From Solen grandis (Eukaryota > Mollusca > Bivalvia > Adapedonta > Solenidae), in the NCBI GenBank assembly GCA_021229015.1, contig CM037781.1, forward strand, positions 67,972,345 to 68,036,344: DNA of 64,000 nucleotides, given 5' to 3'. Below are positions 33,290 through 46,310 of the stretch, one piece after another. Each line of letters opens with the position of its first letter. The stretch's first letter is position 1. The notes below the pieces were generated by a model that searched no databases, was not told the origin of the DNA, and worked only from the letters and a program-made list of their open reading frames with translations. The position numbers were made by a program, and so were the translations under genes.

Positions 33290-34166
33290 AAGTTATCACT
33301 TGGGCAAAGACATTTTTATAATGAAAATATATCAACATGTGACATTGTGAACTTGACCTTTGGATGTTGACACCCAAAAACAAAAGAGGTCATCTATCAT
33401 TATAAGGAACAACCACATACAGTCTGAAATAGGACTAAAATTTTATTTGGGACAAGGCCAAGTCATCAAAAATATATACAAATGCAACCTTGTGACCTTG
33501 ACCTTTGAGGGATTGACACCAAAATTGATAGGGGGTCAAACTACTAATCAAAAGCAACAACCACATGGAGTTTTAGACTTAAAGGTCAAAAAAAGAACTT
33601 ATGTTATCACTCGGACAAGGGTCTGGTATTATACATACACAACATGTGACCTTGTGACCTTTGAGGTAATGACACCAAAATCGATAGGGGTCATCTACTA
33701 ATCATGAGCAACAACCACAAAAAAGTTTGAGACTTTAAAAGGTTTAAATAGAGCTTAAGTTATCACTCGGACAAGGTCTGGTATTACACATACACAACAT
33801 GTGACCTTGACCTTTGAGGTAATTTCACCAAAATCAATAGGGGGTCATCTACTAATCATGAGCAACAACCCCATGAAGTTTGAGACTTAAAGGTCAAATG
33901 AACTTTTAAATTATCACTCGGACAAGGTCTGGTATTATACATACACAACATGTGACCTTGACCTTTGAGGTAATGACACAAATCAATTTGGGGCCATAGA
34001 TCTACTAATCATTAGCAACAACCACATGAAGTTTGAGACTTAAAGGTCAAAAAAGAACTCATTATCACTCGAAAAAGGTCTGGTCTACCGACAGACCGAC
34101 GGACATACGGACCGACCGACATGAGCAAAGCAATATTTCCCCCTCTTTTTCGAAGGGGGCATAAAA
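33290..34166 (+). mobile_element. Satellite-G element with hairpin tail
   Basis: About five units of ~151-156 bp (CACTCGGACAAGG at 33608, 33764, 33915 and a variant at 34066). Each has ACACAACATGTGACCTTGAC and TGAGCAACAACCACATGAAG. It ends with GACAGACCGACGGAC (34091-34120) and a hairpin CCCCCTCTTTTTCGAAGGGGG (34139-34160) followed by CATAAAA. Each unit carries TGACCTTGACCT-like nuclear-receptor half-sites. Confidence 0.8.
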
Positions 34167-34372
34167 AGGAATTTAGCGAAACGCAGAATACGAAAACAAA
34201 AGGACCGGCTCAAGCTATCACTTTTTATGTTGTTGTTGGTACGTGTATTAAATTTTAGCTCTAACTGTACATAATGACACACCATGCTGTGAGGGCAGAT
34301 AAAAAATTGATAAAAAAGGCAGTCAGGTCCATTTTCAAGTTTTCCAATCAAAACGCATTCTACTGCTTCCAT
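34167..34372 (-). CDS. Weak open frame, possible coding start
   Basis: ATG at 34370-34372 (minus) opens MEAVECVLIGKLENG and stays open for about 69 codons before entering the satellite-G tail. Composition is reasonable, but no splice donor or family was recognised and the last part is repeat-derived. It could equally be chance. It lies back to back with the plus-strand candidate exon at 34468. Confidence 0.2.
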
Positions 34373-34467
34373 ATTATGAATAATGCGGAATACTTGGATT
34401 GTATCGTTGATAATGTTTGTTTACAATAACACGCTCTCCACCGACTACTGTTTTTGTCCCCAGGTGA

Positions 34468-34647
34468 GAAATTGTTGATTTCGGGAAAGATTGTGGAGTT
34501 GATTTCGAAAATAATATTAAATCTATTTTGAAACACCTTGCAGCTTGTATATTTGAAGTTGCCGATGACCCTCCAAATTTAAAGATTATTACGACAAAAA
34601 AGGGCCGACAATCTAGTTTGTTACATTCTGACTTGTTATTCTTTTAA
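34468..34647 (+). CDS. Candidate terminal exon, 59 codons, function unknown
   Basis: CTGTTTTTGTCCCCAG (ends 34463) followed by GTGAG (AG at 34467-34468) gives tandem possible acceptors. The frame then reads EIVDFGKDCG, FENNIKSILKHLAACIF, EVADDPPNLKII, KKGRQSSLLH to TAA at 34645-34647. Balanced composition in an otherwise AT-rich region argues for coding. A caveat: CAG/GTGAGA at 34461-34469 is also a good donor, which would make this intron. No upstream exon was identified, and length is just under common ORF cut-offs. Confidence 0.4.
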   Translation, partial: EIVDFGKDCGVDFENNIKSILKHLAACIFEVADDPPNLKIITTKKGRQSSLLHSDLLFF

Positions 34648-37600
34648 TTATGAAAGATAGCTGAGTAAACAAAAAAATTGTGAAAATCTTTTTAGTAAAT
34701 ATGACAGTCCCCAAAATAAATAAAAAAATACCATGAGCGTTAAAAAGAAGAAAAAAAATCAGTGGGTACGTGATATTTCACACTAAACTAGTTAATAAAC
34801 CGAAAATAGAACGATATCACAAATTACGTGGACTAAATTTTTTGTTGACCATTTTGTATATAATGTCAAGAAAGAAAGAAAAAATATGAACAGTTCACAT
34901 TCTGTTTTGTTTAATTGAACCATGAATGTTTAGTAATGTACTTTGTGCAACAGACTATATACTTTTGCTCTGACAGGACCTCGAGGTCTATATATAATAT
35001 TAAAAGAACATCTGGTTCTGATTAGCTTTAAAATTTCACACTGAAATAAACATTATCACACTGCTTTTTTCAACAAAATGTTAATATGATGTTCATATTG
35101 TAAAAAAAAATAAATAAATGATAAATAAATTATATTCTTTTATAATTATAATAAGGTGTATTAAAAAATGATAGAAGTCTTTTGCTCAAATTCAAAACCC
35201 GTTATTAGTGTAATGACAAAGTATTCAGTGTGATGAATGGAAAAATGCTTACAAGGTTAACATTTTCTTTTTTATTCATTACTGATTCAACCCTTACAGG
35301 TAATTTCATGCAAATAATAGTTTTATACTGCGATATTGTGTCATTAGATCTATACAGGGTTTATAATACATTTAGCTACAGGGTATGAAATTTGCTAATG
35401 TTTACCAATGGGAGTGTTGACAGTATAATGTAAATTTAACATTAAAATATGAACACAAAATGTTGTTTTTGTGTCCTATCTTATGTATATAAAACTAGAT
35501 ATTTTTGTTTTTATTAGTTTTGCAAGGAACAATGTTTTGAAAATAATGCAATAAAATTAAAAAAAAAATGAATTTTTTCTTCCCTATTTTTGGACAAGGA
35601 ATGGCGTCACATTCATATTGTTTTTTTAAATATTCAAAGTTAAGTATTATTTTAATGTTATGGTCGTTTTTGCAGTCAATAAACATGAATGTAACTAAAG
35701 TGCGCATTGAATTGCTATTAAAAAAGTTTATTTAAAAAAAAATTCAATTTTAAAAATGCAGGTCGGGAACTTTTCTCCTCGCAAAGCTTTAATTTTGTGC
35801 CTGGTTTATGTGAAAATTAATAGAGATTTGAACCCTTCATAATATTTTGTTGAAATGTTAAGGAGAATGAAACAAAACCTTATTTACCCATGGTAGTTGT
35901 TTTATCAAGAAAAAGAAACTTAACTTTGCTGTGCTTTTTCTGTCTTGGTTCGGGCGTTTTCGTACCATTTTGCGTTTTTAATGCCCTTTCGCGAAAATTT
36001 TAAATTTTTTACGACACCTTTTTTCGTAGAGCTCATTTACACAGATAGCGTTTTGCCGAAAATGAGCGTCCGTGTTACGGTGGAATTTTGCAGACGAGAA
36101 AACCCCTTCCGTCCCAAAAGGTTTTGGGGAAATTTAGGGGACCTTTTTTCCCCCGACCTAAGAATTTATATTCCACATAAATTTTGTTTATTTACTCAAA
36201 TTGTTTATGTAAACCCCGAATAAGGGTCGGGTTTTATTTATAAAATGTCATGAAAAGTTTTAAATTTTCCCGGGTACAATTTTGTTTTAAAACGTCGATT
36301 AAATTGGGGGTAGTTTTTTTAACATTTTTATGGGTTTTGGGGCTCAAAAAAGAAATTTTAAAGTTGGACGAATCTGGCCCCCATTGAAAGTTTAGAAAAA
36401 ATTGGAGACTTTGGGACAGGTTGAAAATTTTGTAAACAAAAGTGGGGTTATTCCGTATGTTACGTAATGCTTTTTGAAAATAGGGGGAGGGGGTAGGGAT
36501 TTTTTTAAAAAGTCGGAGTTATTCTAAATAAAAATAATACTCAAAAAACAAGAGAGGGAGCCCAAGATTCAGGTAAGACCCCTTAAATAAATTTATAAAT
36601 CTATTTTTGAAAAGGGAGTATTTCATTAGGATTAAAAGAAATACCAGCCCCGCCCTTTTCATTTTCTGTCTTTATCATCTTTTTGCCCTGATTTTTTACG
36701 AAAAGTGTTTAAATGTGGGGGAAACCCCATGGCCAATTTTTTTTTTGAAAGTGGGTGGGGTATTAGAATTTAAGTCCCGGGAAAAGGTTTCTTTTAATTA
36801 AAACCATAGTTGACATTTATTTTTAAATGTACTTAAATCGAGATGGGGTCCCATTAGACACCTTAAATAAATCAAAAACCCCTTTTCATTGAAGAGGAGG
36901 GTTTCCCATTAGGATAAATGTTTTATTGTTATACTTAGTCCAAGCCATGTCTTTTCCCAAACTATTAACCAAAATTTAAATTTTTCAATAATACCAAATT
37001 TTTTTTAAGGGGAACCCTGCCCCTTTTTTTTTACGGAATAGTGGGATGTCGTGAAAAGGCCGGGTAACAGATTTTTTAAAACAATAACATTACATAAAAA
37101 TTTTCAAATCCCTTAATTAAACAAGGAAAAAATAAATTTGCAAGGAATAAAAAATTTTTTCGATTTTAAAATTTTGTCGCTCTCTTACCTAAAAACAGTA
37201 AGGGGGAAAATACATTGGGTTTGTGGAAAAAAATGATATCCTCTATATTTCTTTTAATGGAAAAAATTTATATTATAAAAAAAAAAAAACAAAAAACATT
37301 TACAAGTTTACAGATAAATGGTAATTTTTAAAAAGAAAATGTTTTTGTGGGAAAAGGAAAGGTTGTCATGTACATTTTTGTTTTTTTTTAAAAAAAATAT
37401 TTAATTTTTTATTTATTTTTATCAAAAAACTGACAAAAGTGGAGGACCCGGAACAAAAAAAAAAATGAACCCGGATAGCAGAAAATAAGTCATAGGAAGA
37501 AAAAACAAGGAAAAACGAATGTAAACAAATTTCAAGGGATTACATGAATCTTGTTTTGATAATTAAAAAAAACAATTGCTTTAAATTGCAAAACAATTAT

Positions 37601-38285
37601 GTATGATACATGTGTGAATAAGAAAATCTTTTCTGTTGCAAATTTTTTTATCAAAAAATTTAAATTTCCAATGTGTTGTTTCAAAAAAAATTTTTTATAT
37701 TTCAAAAACATTTTAGGGGGCAGACAGAATGCATACTTGAATGAGAAAATTGAGACTGGCGAAAAAAAAGAATGGAAAAGAATCACCCTACCAAAAAGGT
37801 CAGTTTCAACTAGAAAACAACAAAGCAAAAAGGTTGAATGGGGGAGAAAGCAAACAAAAAAACGGGAAGCAAAAATTTTTGTGGGGTAAAAAACTATGGA
37901 TTAATATAAAGAAAAATTTAGTTATGTTTAAACTTATTTATTTTAAAATTGTGGGAAAAAGTTTTTTAAACCTTTATACTAGTCTTTTTTGACGGTTCCG
38001 GTTTGGCAGTATTTGTTTGGAAGGTCATGAAAAAATTTTTCTCTGAAGGATCATTATGAAGAGCTTCCTAGTAATTTCTCTTGGATAGTTAATATTGCAC
38101 AAATGATTTTTTTTATTGTAAATATAACGAAAATGGTATGTAGGGCATAGCAGCTAGAACAAAACTAAAAACTTTGAAGGTCAGTCAATATGAACTGTTG
38201 GGTAAAAAAATCAATTTTTAAGTAGGTTTTTATGTTGTCTGTTTAACTTGGTTTGTGTGTAGTTTGGAAAGTTATTTAAAAATAA
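34648..38285. other. AT-rich stretch, nothing supported
   Basis: Clean up to ~36 kb, noisy afterwards. AACAAGAGAGGGAGCCCAAG at ~36547 may be a decayed element head. No coding domain recognised in the short frames at 35495-35707, 35945-36223 or 37532-37992. Confidence 0.4.
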
Positions 38286-38325
38286 ATTGGGGGGCCCTCC
38301 GTGGCCGAGGGTTTATGTTAAAATG
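38286..38325 (+). repeat. Possible SINE-1 head fragment
   Basis: GGGGCCCTCCGTGGCCGAGG resembles the first ~20 bp of the SINE-1 tRNA-like head in plus orientation. Nothing of the body follows. Confidence 0.4.
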
Positions 38326-38744
38326 AAAACGAGTACTCCAACAAAAAAACAAAAAAAAAATAAAAATATTCCCTCCCTCCCTTTTTTTTTTTATAACCCA
38401 GAAACCTGACAAATTTTTTTCCCTAAGCAAGTTGATTATGGCTTGATGATGGCATATATGTCAACGATGAAAAAAAAACCTTTTATAACTTATAATTTTT
38501 AAAAAAGGTAAGAGTCTCATGCCCTTCAAACATACAATGCGAATAAAAGGGGGAATTCCCTAAAGAAGAAAAAAAAAAAAAAACATACAAGGTATCTACA
38601 GTTATGGCTTTCTAAATTTTAATCTTTAAAAATCTTTTTGCACATGCTCTCTATTCATTGCAAAAAAATTTTTTTGTAAGAGTTTAGGAAGATTTGAATT
38701 AAAACTTTCTGCTAAAAAAAAAAAGGGGTTATCTTCCCTTTATT

Positions 38745-39570
38745 TTGAATAAAAAAATACCTTTTATTCATGCACATCTACTATCTGATCTTTGTGCAGA
38801 GTTGGGGAAAAATTTCATAAAAGGGTTTAAAGGGGTTACAAGCTTTCTTGCAAAAAATTTGAAAATAGAATTTCCCTTATGGTTTAAAAATTTATGGATT
38901 TTGTCCAAACGAACTTGCCTTCATTGTTTTGGGGATAAAATGTTTTCCAAAAATAAAATGAATTTTTTAAATCTGTTCAGGAGTTTCCTTGAAAAGGGTT
39001 TTTTCTTACAAATTCAAATTTGAAAAGGGCATACTATGCCAAAAATTTACAGTTTTTTGCCCAAACTTGAATTTGATCTTTTTTTTGGTATAAAAAATGT
39101 TTTTTTTAAAATTTTTTTAAATCTGTCAATCTGTTCAGGGAATTTGCGGGGACAAAATGTTTTTTTTACAATTTAGTCGAAAAGGGTCCAAACTACGTAA
39201 AAAATTTACGGTTTTTTGTCCTCACAATTTAAACCCTTATTTTATTTGTATAAACATGGCACCAAAAATTATTTGAATCGTCAATCGTTCAAGATTATCG
39301 CGGGACAAGGTGTTTTTTTACAAATTCTAAGTCGAAAAGGGGCCAGAACTGTGTCAAAAATTTAGGGATTTCGTCATAGGGAATTTGCCCTTCATTTTTT
39401 TTAAAAATTAAACAGTGTCCCAAAAGAATTTTTTTAAATCTGTAAAATCTGTTCGGAGTTATGCATGGAAAGTGTTTTTTACAAATTCTAAGTCGAAAAG
39501 GGGGTTAAAACTATGCAAAAATTTACAGATTTCGTCCATTTTTGAACTTGCCTATACTGCACAAATCCTT
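38745..39570 (+). repeat. Satellite-H array, ~157-bp period
   Basis: About five units marked by TTTTTACAAATTCTAAGTCG and variants near 38998, 39155, 39308 and 39470, each with AATCTGTTCAGGAGTT-like and AAATTTACAGATTTCGTC-like stretches. Noisy homopolymers. No head or tail identified. Confidence 0.7.
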
Positions 39571-40795
39571 TTAAAGGGCGGGTGCAAATAAATAAGCCTT
39601 TTTTTCCCCAAATGTGATCATTTTTCCCATTGTTTAGATAGATGTTGCCTGCCTTCTATTTTATAAATGGTGAAATATCTTTTTTAAAAATAAATTATGG
39701 AAACTTGTTTTTTTTCTTTTTTTTTGAATAACAATTTTGCTGATACTTTTTTCATACATTTCAAAAACAGAACCACATCGATTAGTTTCTTTATCGGTTT
39801 TTTTTCCCCTTGGGCCTCTCTTTCTCCCCCAATGTGCTTAAACGGCCGGCAATGGGGATTTTAATTTATTATTTTATCTTTAAATATTATTACGTTGAAA
39901 TGTTGTGTATTGTGAAATTTTTGGAATAAATAGTCGATCAAAAGGGGTTTTTAAAAGAACCAGGAGAACCCAACGGAAAGAAAAAAAATGCATTTTGAAT
40001 CAAAAGTGCATTTGGCATGGAAAAATTTTTCCCCGAATAAACGAATCAGCTTTTTCGCAATCAATTACTTTAATTTGAACAAAAAAATTTTTTATAAATA
40101 TTTCAAATTTTTATTGCATATTGTGACAAGTAAATACTTTTCAAATATAATCACAAACATTTCATTCGTTTATTACCCAAAAGAAACCGGAAAAAAGGGG
40201 CGAATAGGCTCGATGTTTTTTATTGTCGAAACAGAAGGATTTTGCAAAAGGGGGAAATTAGCGTCGTAAAAAAACAAATTGATTTAATTACTTTTTACAC
40301 CCGGGCATAGACAAGATGAAATTCATTTTATCATTCCCCCCCAGTCACTGGCACTCTTAAATTCTTTCTTTTTTCTTTCAGATATTTTCTTTTCGTCCCA
40401 AATCACTTTGTACTTTTTTTTTTATGTTTTAATATTTTCTTACCCAAATTAAATTTATCTTTTCCCTTTTTTTTTTTTCTGGGGTATAAAAACAAAAAAT
40501 TTTAAACAAAGGGATTTCAAAAGTTTTTAATTAGGCTACAGAATATTTGTAAAATTTGAAGGCAAATACAAATAAGGTTTAAAACCCAAGGCAGCCATAT
40601 ATTGAAAAAAATTTGAAAAAATTTTGATGTAAATCACACACAAAAAAAAAAAAAAATGTGCAAATTTAATTAAAAAGACAAAGTTGAATGATTTGGGTTT
40701 TAAAAGCTTAAAAAACAGCAAAATTATAAAACAAAAAAAAAAGAATTCAAAATTTTTTTTATTCCCGGGGTAATTATGCAATAAACCCGACCTTT
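39571..40795. other. Noisy AT-rich stretch, nothing supported
   Basis: No repeat family or coding domain recognised. Confidence 0.4.
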
Positions 40796-40796
40796 G

Positions 40797-41635
40797 GGAA
40801 ATCAAGTGGCCCCCGAAGCAGGGCCAATTTTGACCCCCTGGGTTGATTTGTACAATCTTGGTTTTTAAAAACCCTAGACAAGTACACACCCAAAAATCTA
40901 ACTCCAGGCCTTGTGGTTTCTGACAAAAAGTTTCCAATGAAAAGCCTTGTAAAGAGGCGGGGCAATTTTGACCCCAAGGGCATATTTTAAATATGGTAGA
41001 AATTTTCTAGACATGCACACACCAAATATCTAGCCCGGCCCCTTTGGTTTCTGACAAGAAATTTTTCAGATTTTCTATATAAAATTAAATGGCAGGGGCG
41101 GGGCCAATTTTTACCCCCGGGTCATGATTTGTACAATTTTTGTAGACTCCATAGACAATTTTTACATACCAAAAATTAAGCTCCCGTCCTTGTGGGTTTT
41201 GATAAGAAATTTTTCAAGATTTTTTTTATAAAAATTGTAAATCAAGTGACCCCCTTTGGGCGGGGCCCAAATTTTTACCCAGGGTCATGATTTGTACAAA
41301 CTTGGTAGGCACCACTAGCAATGCTTCCACCAAAAATCTAAGTTTTAGACCCCCGTTTTTCAGAAGAAGATTTTTAAAAATTTGCTTTTTATAATCTATT
41401 TTTAGCTTGTGACCAATTAGCAAAGGACCAGAACCATTTATCAACTTTTTAGTAGAGCTTCATCCAAGGAAAAATTCCCGCAAAATTTTTTCAAATTTGG
41501 GCCAAGCCGTTTTTGGAGGGGATGTTGTTTGAAGCAATTGTTGACGCGGAGCACGCACCAGGAAACGGCGCGGACCCCGGGACAAAAAGGCGATCGAAAA
41601 GCTACCTTGAGCACGTTGTGCCCGGTGAGTAATAA
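40797..41635 (+). mobile_element. Satellite-B element, uninterrupted tail
   Basis: About four units (AAGTGGCCCC ~40803; shortened unit ~40950; ~41090; AAGTGACCCC ~41243), then GGACCAGAACCATTTATCAA, CTTCATCCAAGG, a GC-rich stretch, GGCGATCGAAAAGCTACC and a hairpin (~41599-41630). It shows the pre-insertion order of the element that the LINE split at 5.7-7.7 kb. The head is not clear. Confidence 0.75.
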
Positions 41636-41699
41636 TAAATAGAGCCAAGAGCCAAATGGGAAAATTTCGTTTGGGCATCAATGAAAAACCAAGTCAAGG

Positions 41700-42135
41700 G
41701 AAATTATGGAAATTTATGAGAAAAAATCAAAGGTGGGACCCCCCCAAGTAACCAACCCTTCTTTTGTAAACAAAAAACTAATCAAGACCCAAAGGGGAAA
41801 AGCTGAGGCCCTAGTTCATCATTTAAAACAGTTAGTAGTGGAGGGTTTTACTAAAAATTCATGTTTAACAAAAAAAAAAAATAGTAAAAGAATATTGATA
41901 ACTCATGAAACTCACTGAAATAAAAAGCACGCATTTTACCCCCTCAAGGAAATTTAGCTTATTAGAACTTAAAGTGCTTTGAAACTTTGAAAAAATGGCC
42001 CCGGGAGAGGACAGTATAAACTATGCACCCCTAAAAATCACCTTTAAGCCAAGGAAATCCCCTTTAAACTACTAAAAAATCAGGAACCGGGAAAAAAAAA
42101 CCCTGATTCAGGGAGTAAAGCGGTTTTTTTCCCCC
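41700..42135 (+). pseudogene. LINE reverse-transcriptase N-terminal fragment
   Basis: Reads KTQRGKAEALVHHLKQ (~41788-41835) and, after frameshifts, FSLLELK and MAPGEDSINYAPLK (~41952-42040). ELK.AL..LK...APGED.I.Y..LK is the fingers-region signature of jockey/I-like LINE reverse transcriptases. It is cut on the right by the head of the next element at 42146. Too short to assign a clade. Confidence 0.65.
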
Positions 42136-42145
42136 TTTTTAAAAC

Positions 42146-43912
42146 AAAAAAAGAGGGCCAAGATGGCCTGTGCGCTCCGAGAAAGATGGCTGTGTTAGGC
42201 TAATGACAAAAAATTGGGCATCTAAATTTTTTTTTAACATTTGACTAAGTGCCCTACTTTTGACCTACCGAATTTCCCTCAACGGGGGAATTCATGCAGT
42301 CACATTCTTTTCAAATTTTTGAAGATGGGGCAAAAATGTGGGGCCCCTAGGTGTTTTAAGATTTGCTTGTGTCCTTATTTTGACCTCATGTGACTCATTT
42401 TCGAATCATCCAAAAATTTCAAATCTATTGAAGATTTGGCCCAAAAACTTGGGGTCTAGAGAGTTCACAAGGTTTTTTTTAATTTTCCTGGGGACCCCGT
42501 TTTTTTACCCAGTAACCCAATTTCAAACTCATCCGAGATATATGTAGACAAACATCCGACCAAGGGTTATGAAATTGGGCCAAAAAGTGGCCCCTTTAAA
42601 TTTTCACAAAGATTTCTAAGATTTACCGGTGACCTAGTTTTTTTAACCCCAAAATGACCCCCTTTTTCCCAACCCCTCCCCAAACATCTTAGCAAAGACC
42701 CTGACATTTTACGAAGATTGGGCAAAAAACGTGGGGCCCTACAGTGTTTACAAGGTTTTTTTTAAATTTGACCTGGGGACTAGTTTTTTACCCAACATGA
42801 CCCATTTCAAATATCCAAGATACATTTTTGACGAAAATCCTGACCAAATTTTAAAAATTGGGGTAAACTAAAAGGCCCGTAGAGCGTTACAAGGTTTTTT
42901 TAAGATTTGACCCTTTTGGGTAGTTTTTGAGCCTGGAACCCCAATTTAACTATTCGAGATATAATGAGACAAACATTGATTAGTTTTATGAAGATTGACC
43001 AAAAATGTGGCCCTGAGTGTTCACAAGGTTTTCTAAGATTTGACCCGGTGACCTAGTTTTTGACCCTACTGACCAATTTGGGGCTCACGGATAGCATGTA
43101 GAAAACACCATAAGTTTCAGAAGATTATGCCAAAAAGTGGCCTCTAGGGTGTTACAAAATTTTTCTAAATTTGACCGGTGACCTGTTTTTGACCCCACAT
43201 GACCCATTTTCAAATCACCAGATATATGTAGAAAAAACCCTGAAAATCTTTTAAAAGTTTGGGGCAAAATAAGGCTGTAAGTGTTCACAATTTTTTCTAA
43301 GATTTGCCCTGGTGAATATTTTTTGACCCAAAGGGCCCCCCAATTTTAGAACTCTTCGAGTATAATGTAGAGAAACTCCAAATTTTCTGGAAGATTGGCC
43401 AAAATTGGCCTCTAGGTTTTTTCACAATTTTTTTTTAAAAGATTTGACTGGTGCCCTATTTTTTGCCCCTACAAAACCCCAATTTTCGAACTCATCAGAA
43501 TTTGAGAAAAATCCTGCCCAATTTTCTGAAGAGGAAAAACTTAGCCTCTAAAGTGTTCACATGTTTTTCCGGATTTGCCCGGGTGACCTGTTTTTTTGAC
43601 CCTACATGACCAAAATTTAAAACCCCTCTGAGATTCATGTGGAAAAAACCCCTGCCCAAGTTTCATGAAGTTGGGGCCAATTGGGGCCCTTGAGTGTTCA
43701 AAGGTTTTTTCAAGATTTGACCGGGTGACCGGGTTTTTGCCCCCCACATAACCCAATTTCAATCATCCAGATTCTGTAACAAACATTTGCCCAAGTTTTT
43801 ATAAAGTTGGGGCCAAAACGGGGCCCCTTTGAGTGTTCACAACAATTGTTGCGACGGACACGCACGACGGCAAAAGGCGATCCAAAAGCTCGTGAGCACA
43901 AGGTCGGGAAAG
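42146..43912 (+). mobile_element. Satellite-C element, nearly complete
   Basis: Head AAAGAGGGCCAAGATGGCCT (42148-42170), then about 11 units of ~132-140 bp marked by GTGTTCACAAGGTTTT (for example 43016, 43149, 43281, 43694, 43832), each with TTTGACC(C/T)GGTGACCTA and ATGTAGACAAACA-like stretches. The tail has TTGCGACGGACACGCACGAC (43849-43868), GGCGATCCAAAAGCTCGTGA and GCAC. It shares head and tail with satellite-B elements but carries a different satellite. Local open frames are shadows. Confidence 0.8.
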
Positions 43913-45470
43913 CAAAAAAAACCGAAAAATCCCTAGCTTTACCGCTCATATCTCTAACATCTAATTCACGAAACTTTTACAAAAAAGATAAAGCCCCGTT
44001 TTTTAATTTTAGGAAAAATTAAACTTTAAGACTTTCAATTATGTCGAGCAAATCACTCTTTTGAAAATAATTTTAAATGAAAAAGACAAAGAAAAGACAA
44101 ACAAAAAGCCAAAAGTCATAGGGTATTTTTAGATAAACGTCAAAAATTCACAAAATGTGGAAAACCCGGTGCCATCCCCTTTCTTAAAGAAAAAAGGAAT
44201 TAAGGGGAAAATGCAACATTGGCAGCAGATTCCCAAAACAAGAAAAAAAACAAAGTCAAAAATGGGGGACAACATTGAAACTATGAACAAATATGTTGTC
44301 CATAAGGGAGGTACTCTCTCCAATATCTTTCACTTTTCATGAACAATTCAGGGACCATATATTAAACTGAATAACAAGCAAAAAAATAGTTTTAAAAACA
44401 ACCATCTAGTTTGTAGATGACGGAAAATCTGGTCAAAGCCCCTAAATCATTACCCCGTACTTTTTAAAAGAGAATTTGAAGTATCCAAAAAGCACTAAAT
44501 GCTATTAAAACTGAAGCAAGAAATTTGGTTTGAATAAATCCCCCCAAAACCCCAAACAGTAAAATTTAGAAAACAAAAAAGTAAGTCTAAATGAGAATAG
44601 CCCCCCAAAATTCCAAAACTGAATTTATGTGGTAAAAACCCCGTCTTTCTGATTTTCAACTCTATTAGGGATGAAATTTGAGAAGACCCCCACTTGGAGA
44701 AAAAATAAATAACCTTTAAAAAGATGTGGCCCTTTCAACTTATTTTAAAGTGCATCAAAGTAATTCTGGGATGCAGCAAAAAAAACCCCCAACAGCTTAC
44801 AAAGGCCCAATAAAACAAAAATTTAAAGTTAACGCAGTCCAAATATAAACAAATTACAAATTTTACAAAATAAAACCCAAGGTTATCCCAAAATATTAAT
44901 AAACAGGAAATCGCAGTTATTTAGATATCCTAACAAGTTATTCTCAAATCAATAGGGTGGGCAATCATACGACGGCAGTAGATACTTGAAAAAGAAAAGC
45001 AGGGGAGGAAAAAGGTATTGGATCAAAATAAGAGAAAAATTAAGATAAAGTCTTAAGCAGATCACGATTACAACTTCCCTGTGAGTTGTAGCAATCAAAC
45101 GGTTTTCAATGGGTTAAACTTAAAGAGATTAACATTCCTCCAAATAAAAAGTTATATTCACAGACTCACTAAGTTCCGACAGATTAAAGTTCAAAAAATA
45201 CCAACAATAATTTTTTTAGCCAAAAACAAAATAAATCAGGGTTTCCCCCGCCTTTTTTTAATCAGGGGTTCTGGAAACCCCCTGTGAGCCACAAAATTTT
45301 TTTCTGGGGGTTCCCTGTAAAAAAGGGGGTACCCAAAATAAAAAAAAAAAGTTTGTTTACTGAAAACAATGTCTGTATTTTCCCTTTTTCTACGCGTAGC
45401 AAAGCAAATTTTATTATCATCGTCGAAAAGAAGCCACGGAAAAAATGTCAACCAATGTTTTTGGAATGTT
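43913..45470. other. Noisy AT-rich stretch before gap 2
   Basis: No domain or repeat confirmed. Confidence 0.4.
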
Positions 45471-45570
45471 NNNNNNNNNNNNNNNNNNNNNNNNNNNNNN
45501 NNNNNNNNNNNNNNNNNNNNNNNNNNNNNNNNNNNNNNNNNNNNNNNNNNNNNNNNNNNNNNNNNNNNNN
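45471..45570. other. Assembly gap 2 (100 N)
   Basis: Exactly 100 N. The sequence right of it is a 57-bp tandem array, so collapse or extension of that array is a likely cause. Confidence 0.99.
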
Positions 45571-46310
45571 GTTTTAAATTAACAATGTTTTAAACACGTT
45601 AACATTTATATAAAAAAATTTTTTATTTAAACAATGTTGTAAACACGTGTATAGACAAAATTGTATATAGAATAATGTTTTTATTTAACAATGTTGTAAA
45701 CCGTGTAAGACATATTATATATAAATAATGTATTTATTTAACAATGTTGTAAACACGTGTATAGACATATTGTATATGAATAAGGGTTTTTATTTAACAA
45801 TGTTGTAAACACGGTGAAAGACATATTGTAATAGAAAATGTATTTATTTAACAATGTTGTAAACACTGTATAGACATATTGTATAAGAATAATTTTTTAT
45901 TTAACAATGTTTAAACACGTGTATAGACATATTGTATAAGAAATAATGGTATTTATTAACAAATTGTAAACACGTGTAAGACAATTTTGATATAGAATAA
46001 TTGTATTTATTTAACAATTGTAAACACGTGTATAGACATATTGTATATAGAATAAGTTTTTATTTAACAATGTTGTAAACACACGTGTATAGACATATTG
46101 TATATAGAATAATGTATTTATTTAACAATATGGTAAACACGTGTATAGACATATTGTATATAGAATAATGGTATTTATTTAACAATGTTGTAAACACTGT
46201 ATAGACATATTTTATATAAATAATGTTTTTATTTAACAATATTGTAAACACGTTTTTTAACATATTGTATATAGAATAATGTATTTATTTAACAATGTTG
46301 CCTATAGCAT
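45571..46310. repeat. 57-bp satellite, about 13 units
   Basis: Unit: TTTATTTAACAATGTTGTAA, ACACGTGTATAGACATATTG, TATATAGAATAATGTA. It starts at the gap edge, so the true array is longer. Minus-strand frames repeat every 19 residues and are not genes. Confidence 0.85.

Noticed and set aside
37532..37992. Overlapping frames of 83-98 codons on both strands
   Set aside because: AT-rich chance frames overlapping each other in the noisy zone, with no motif.
44400..44440. FVDDG string resembling an RT catalytic motif
   Set aside because: Frame has stops on both sides within a few codons and no other RT motif lies nearby.
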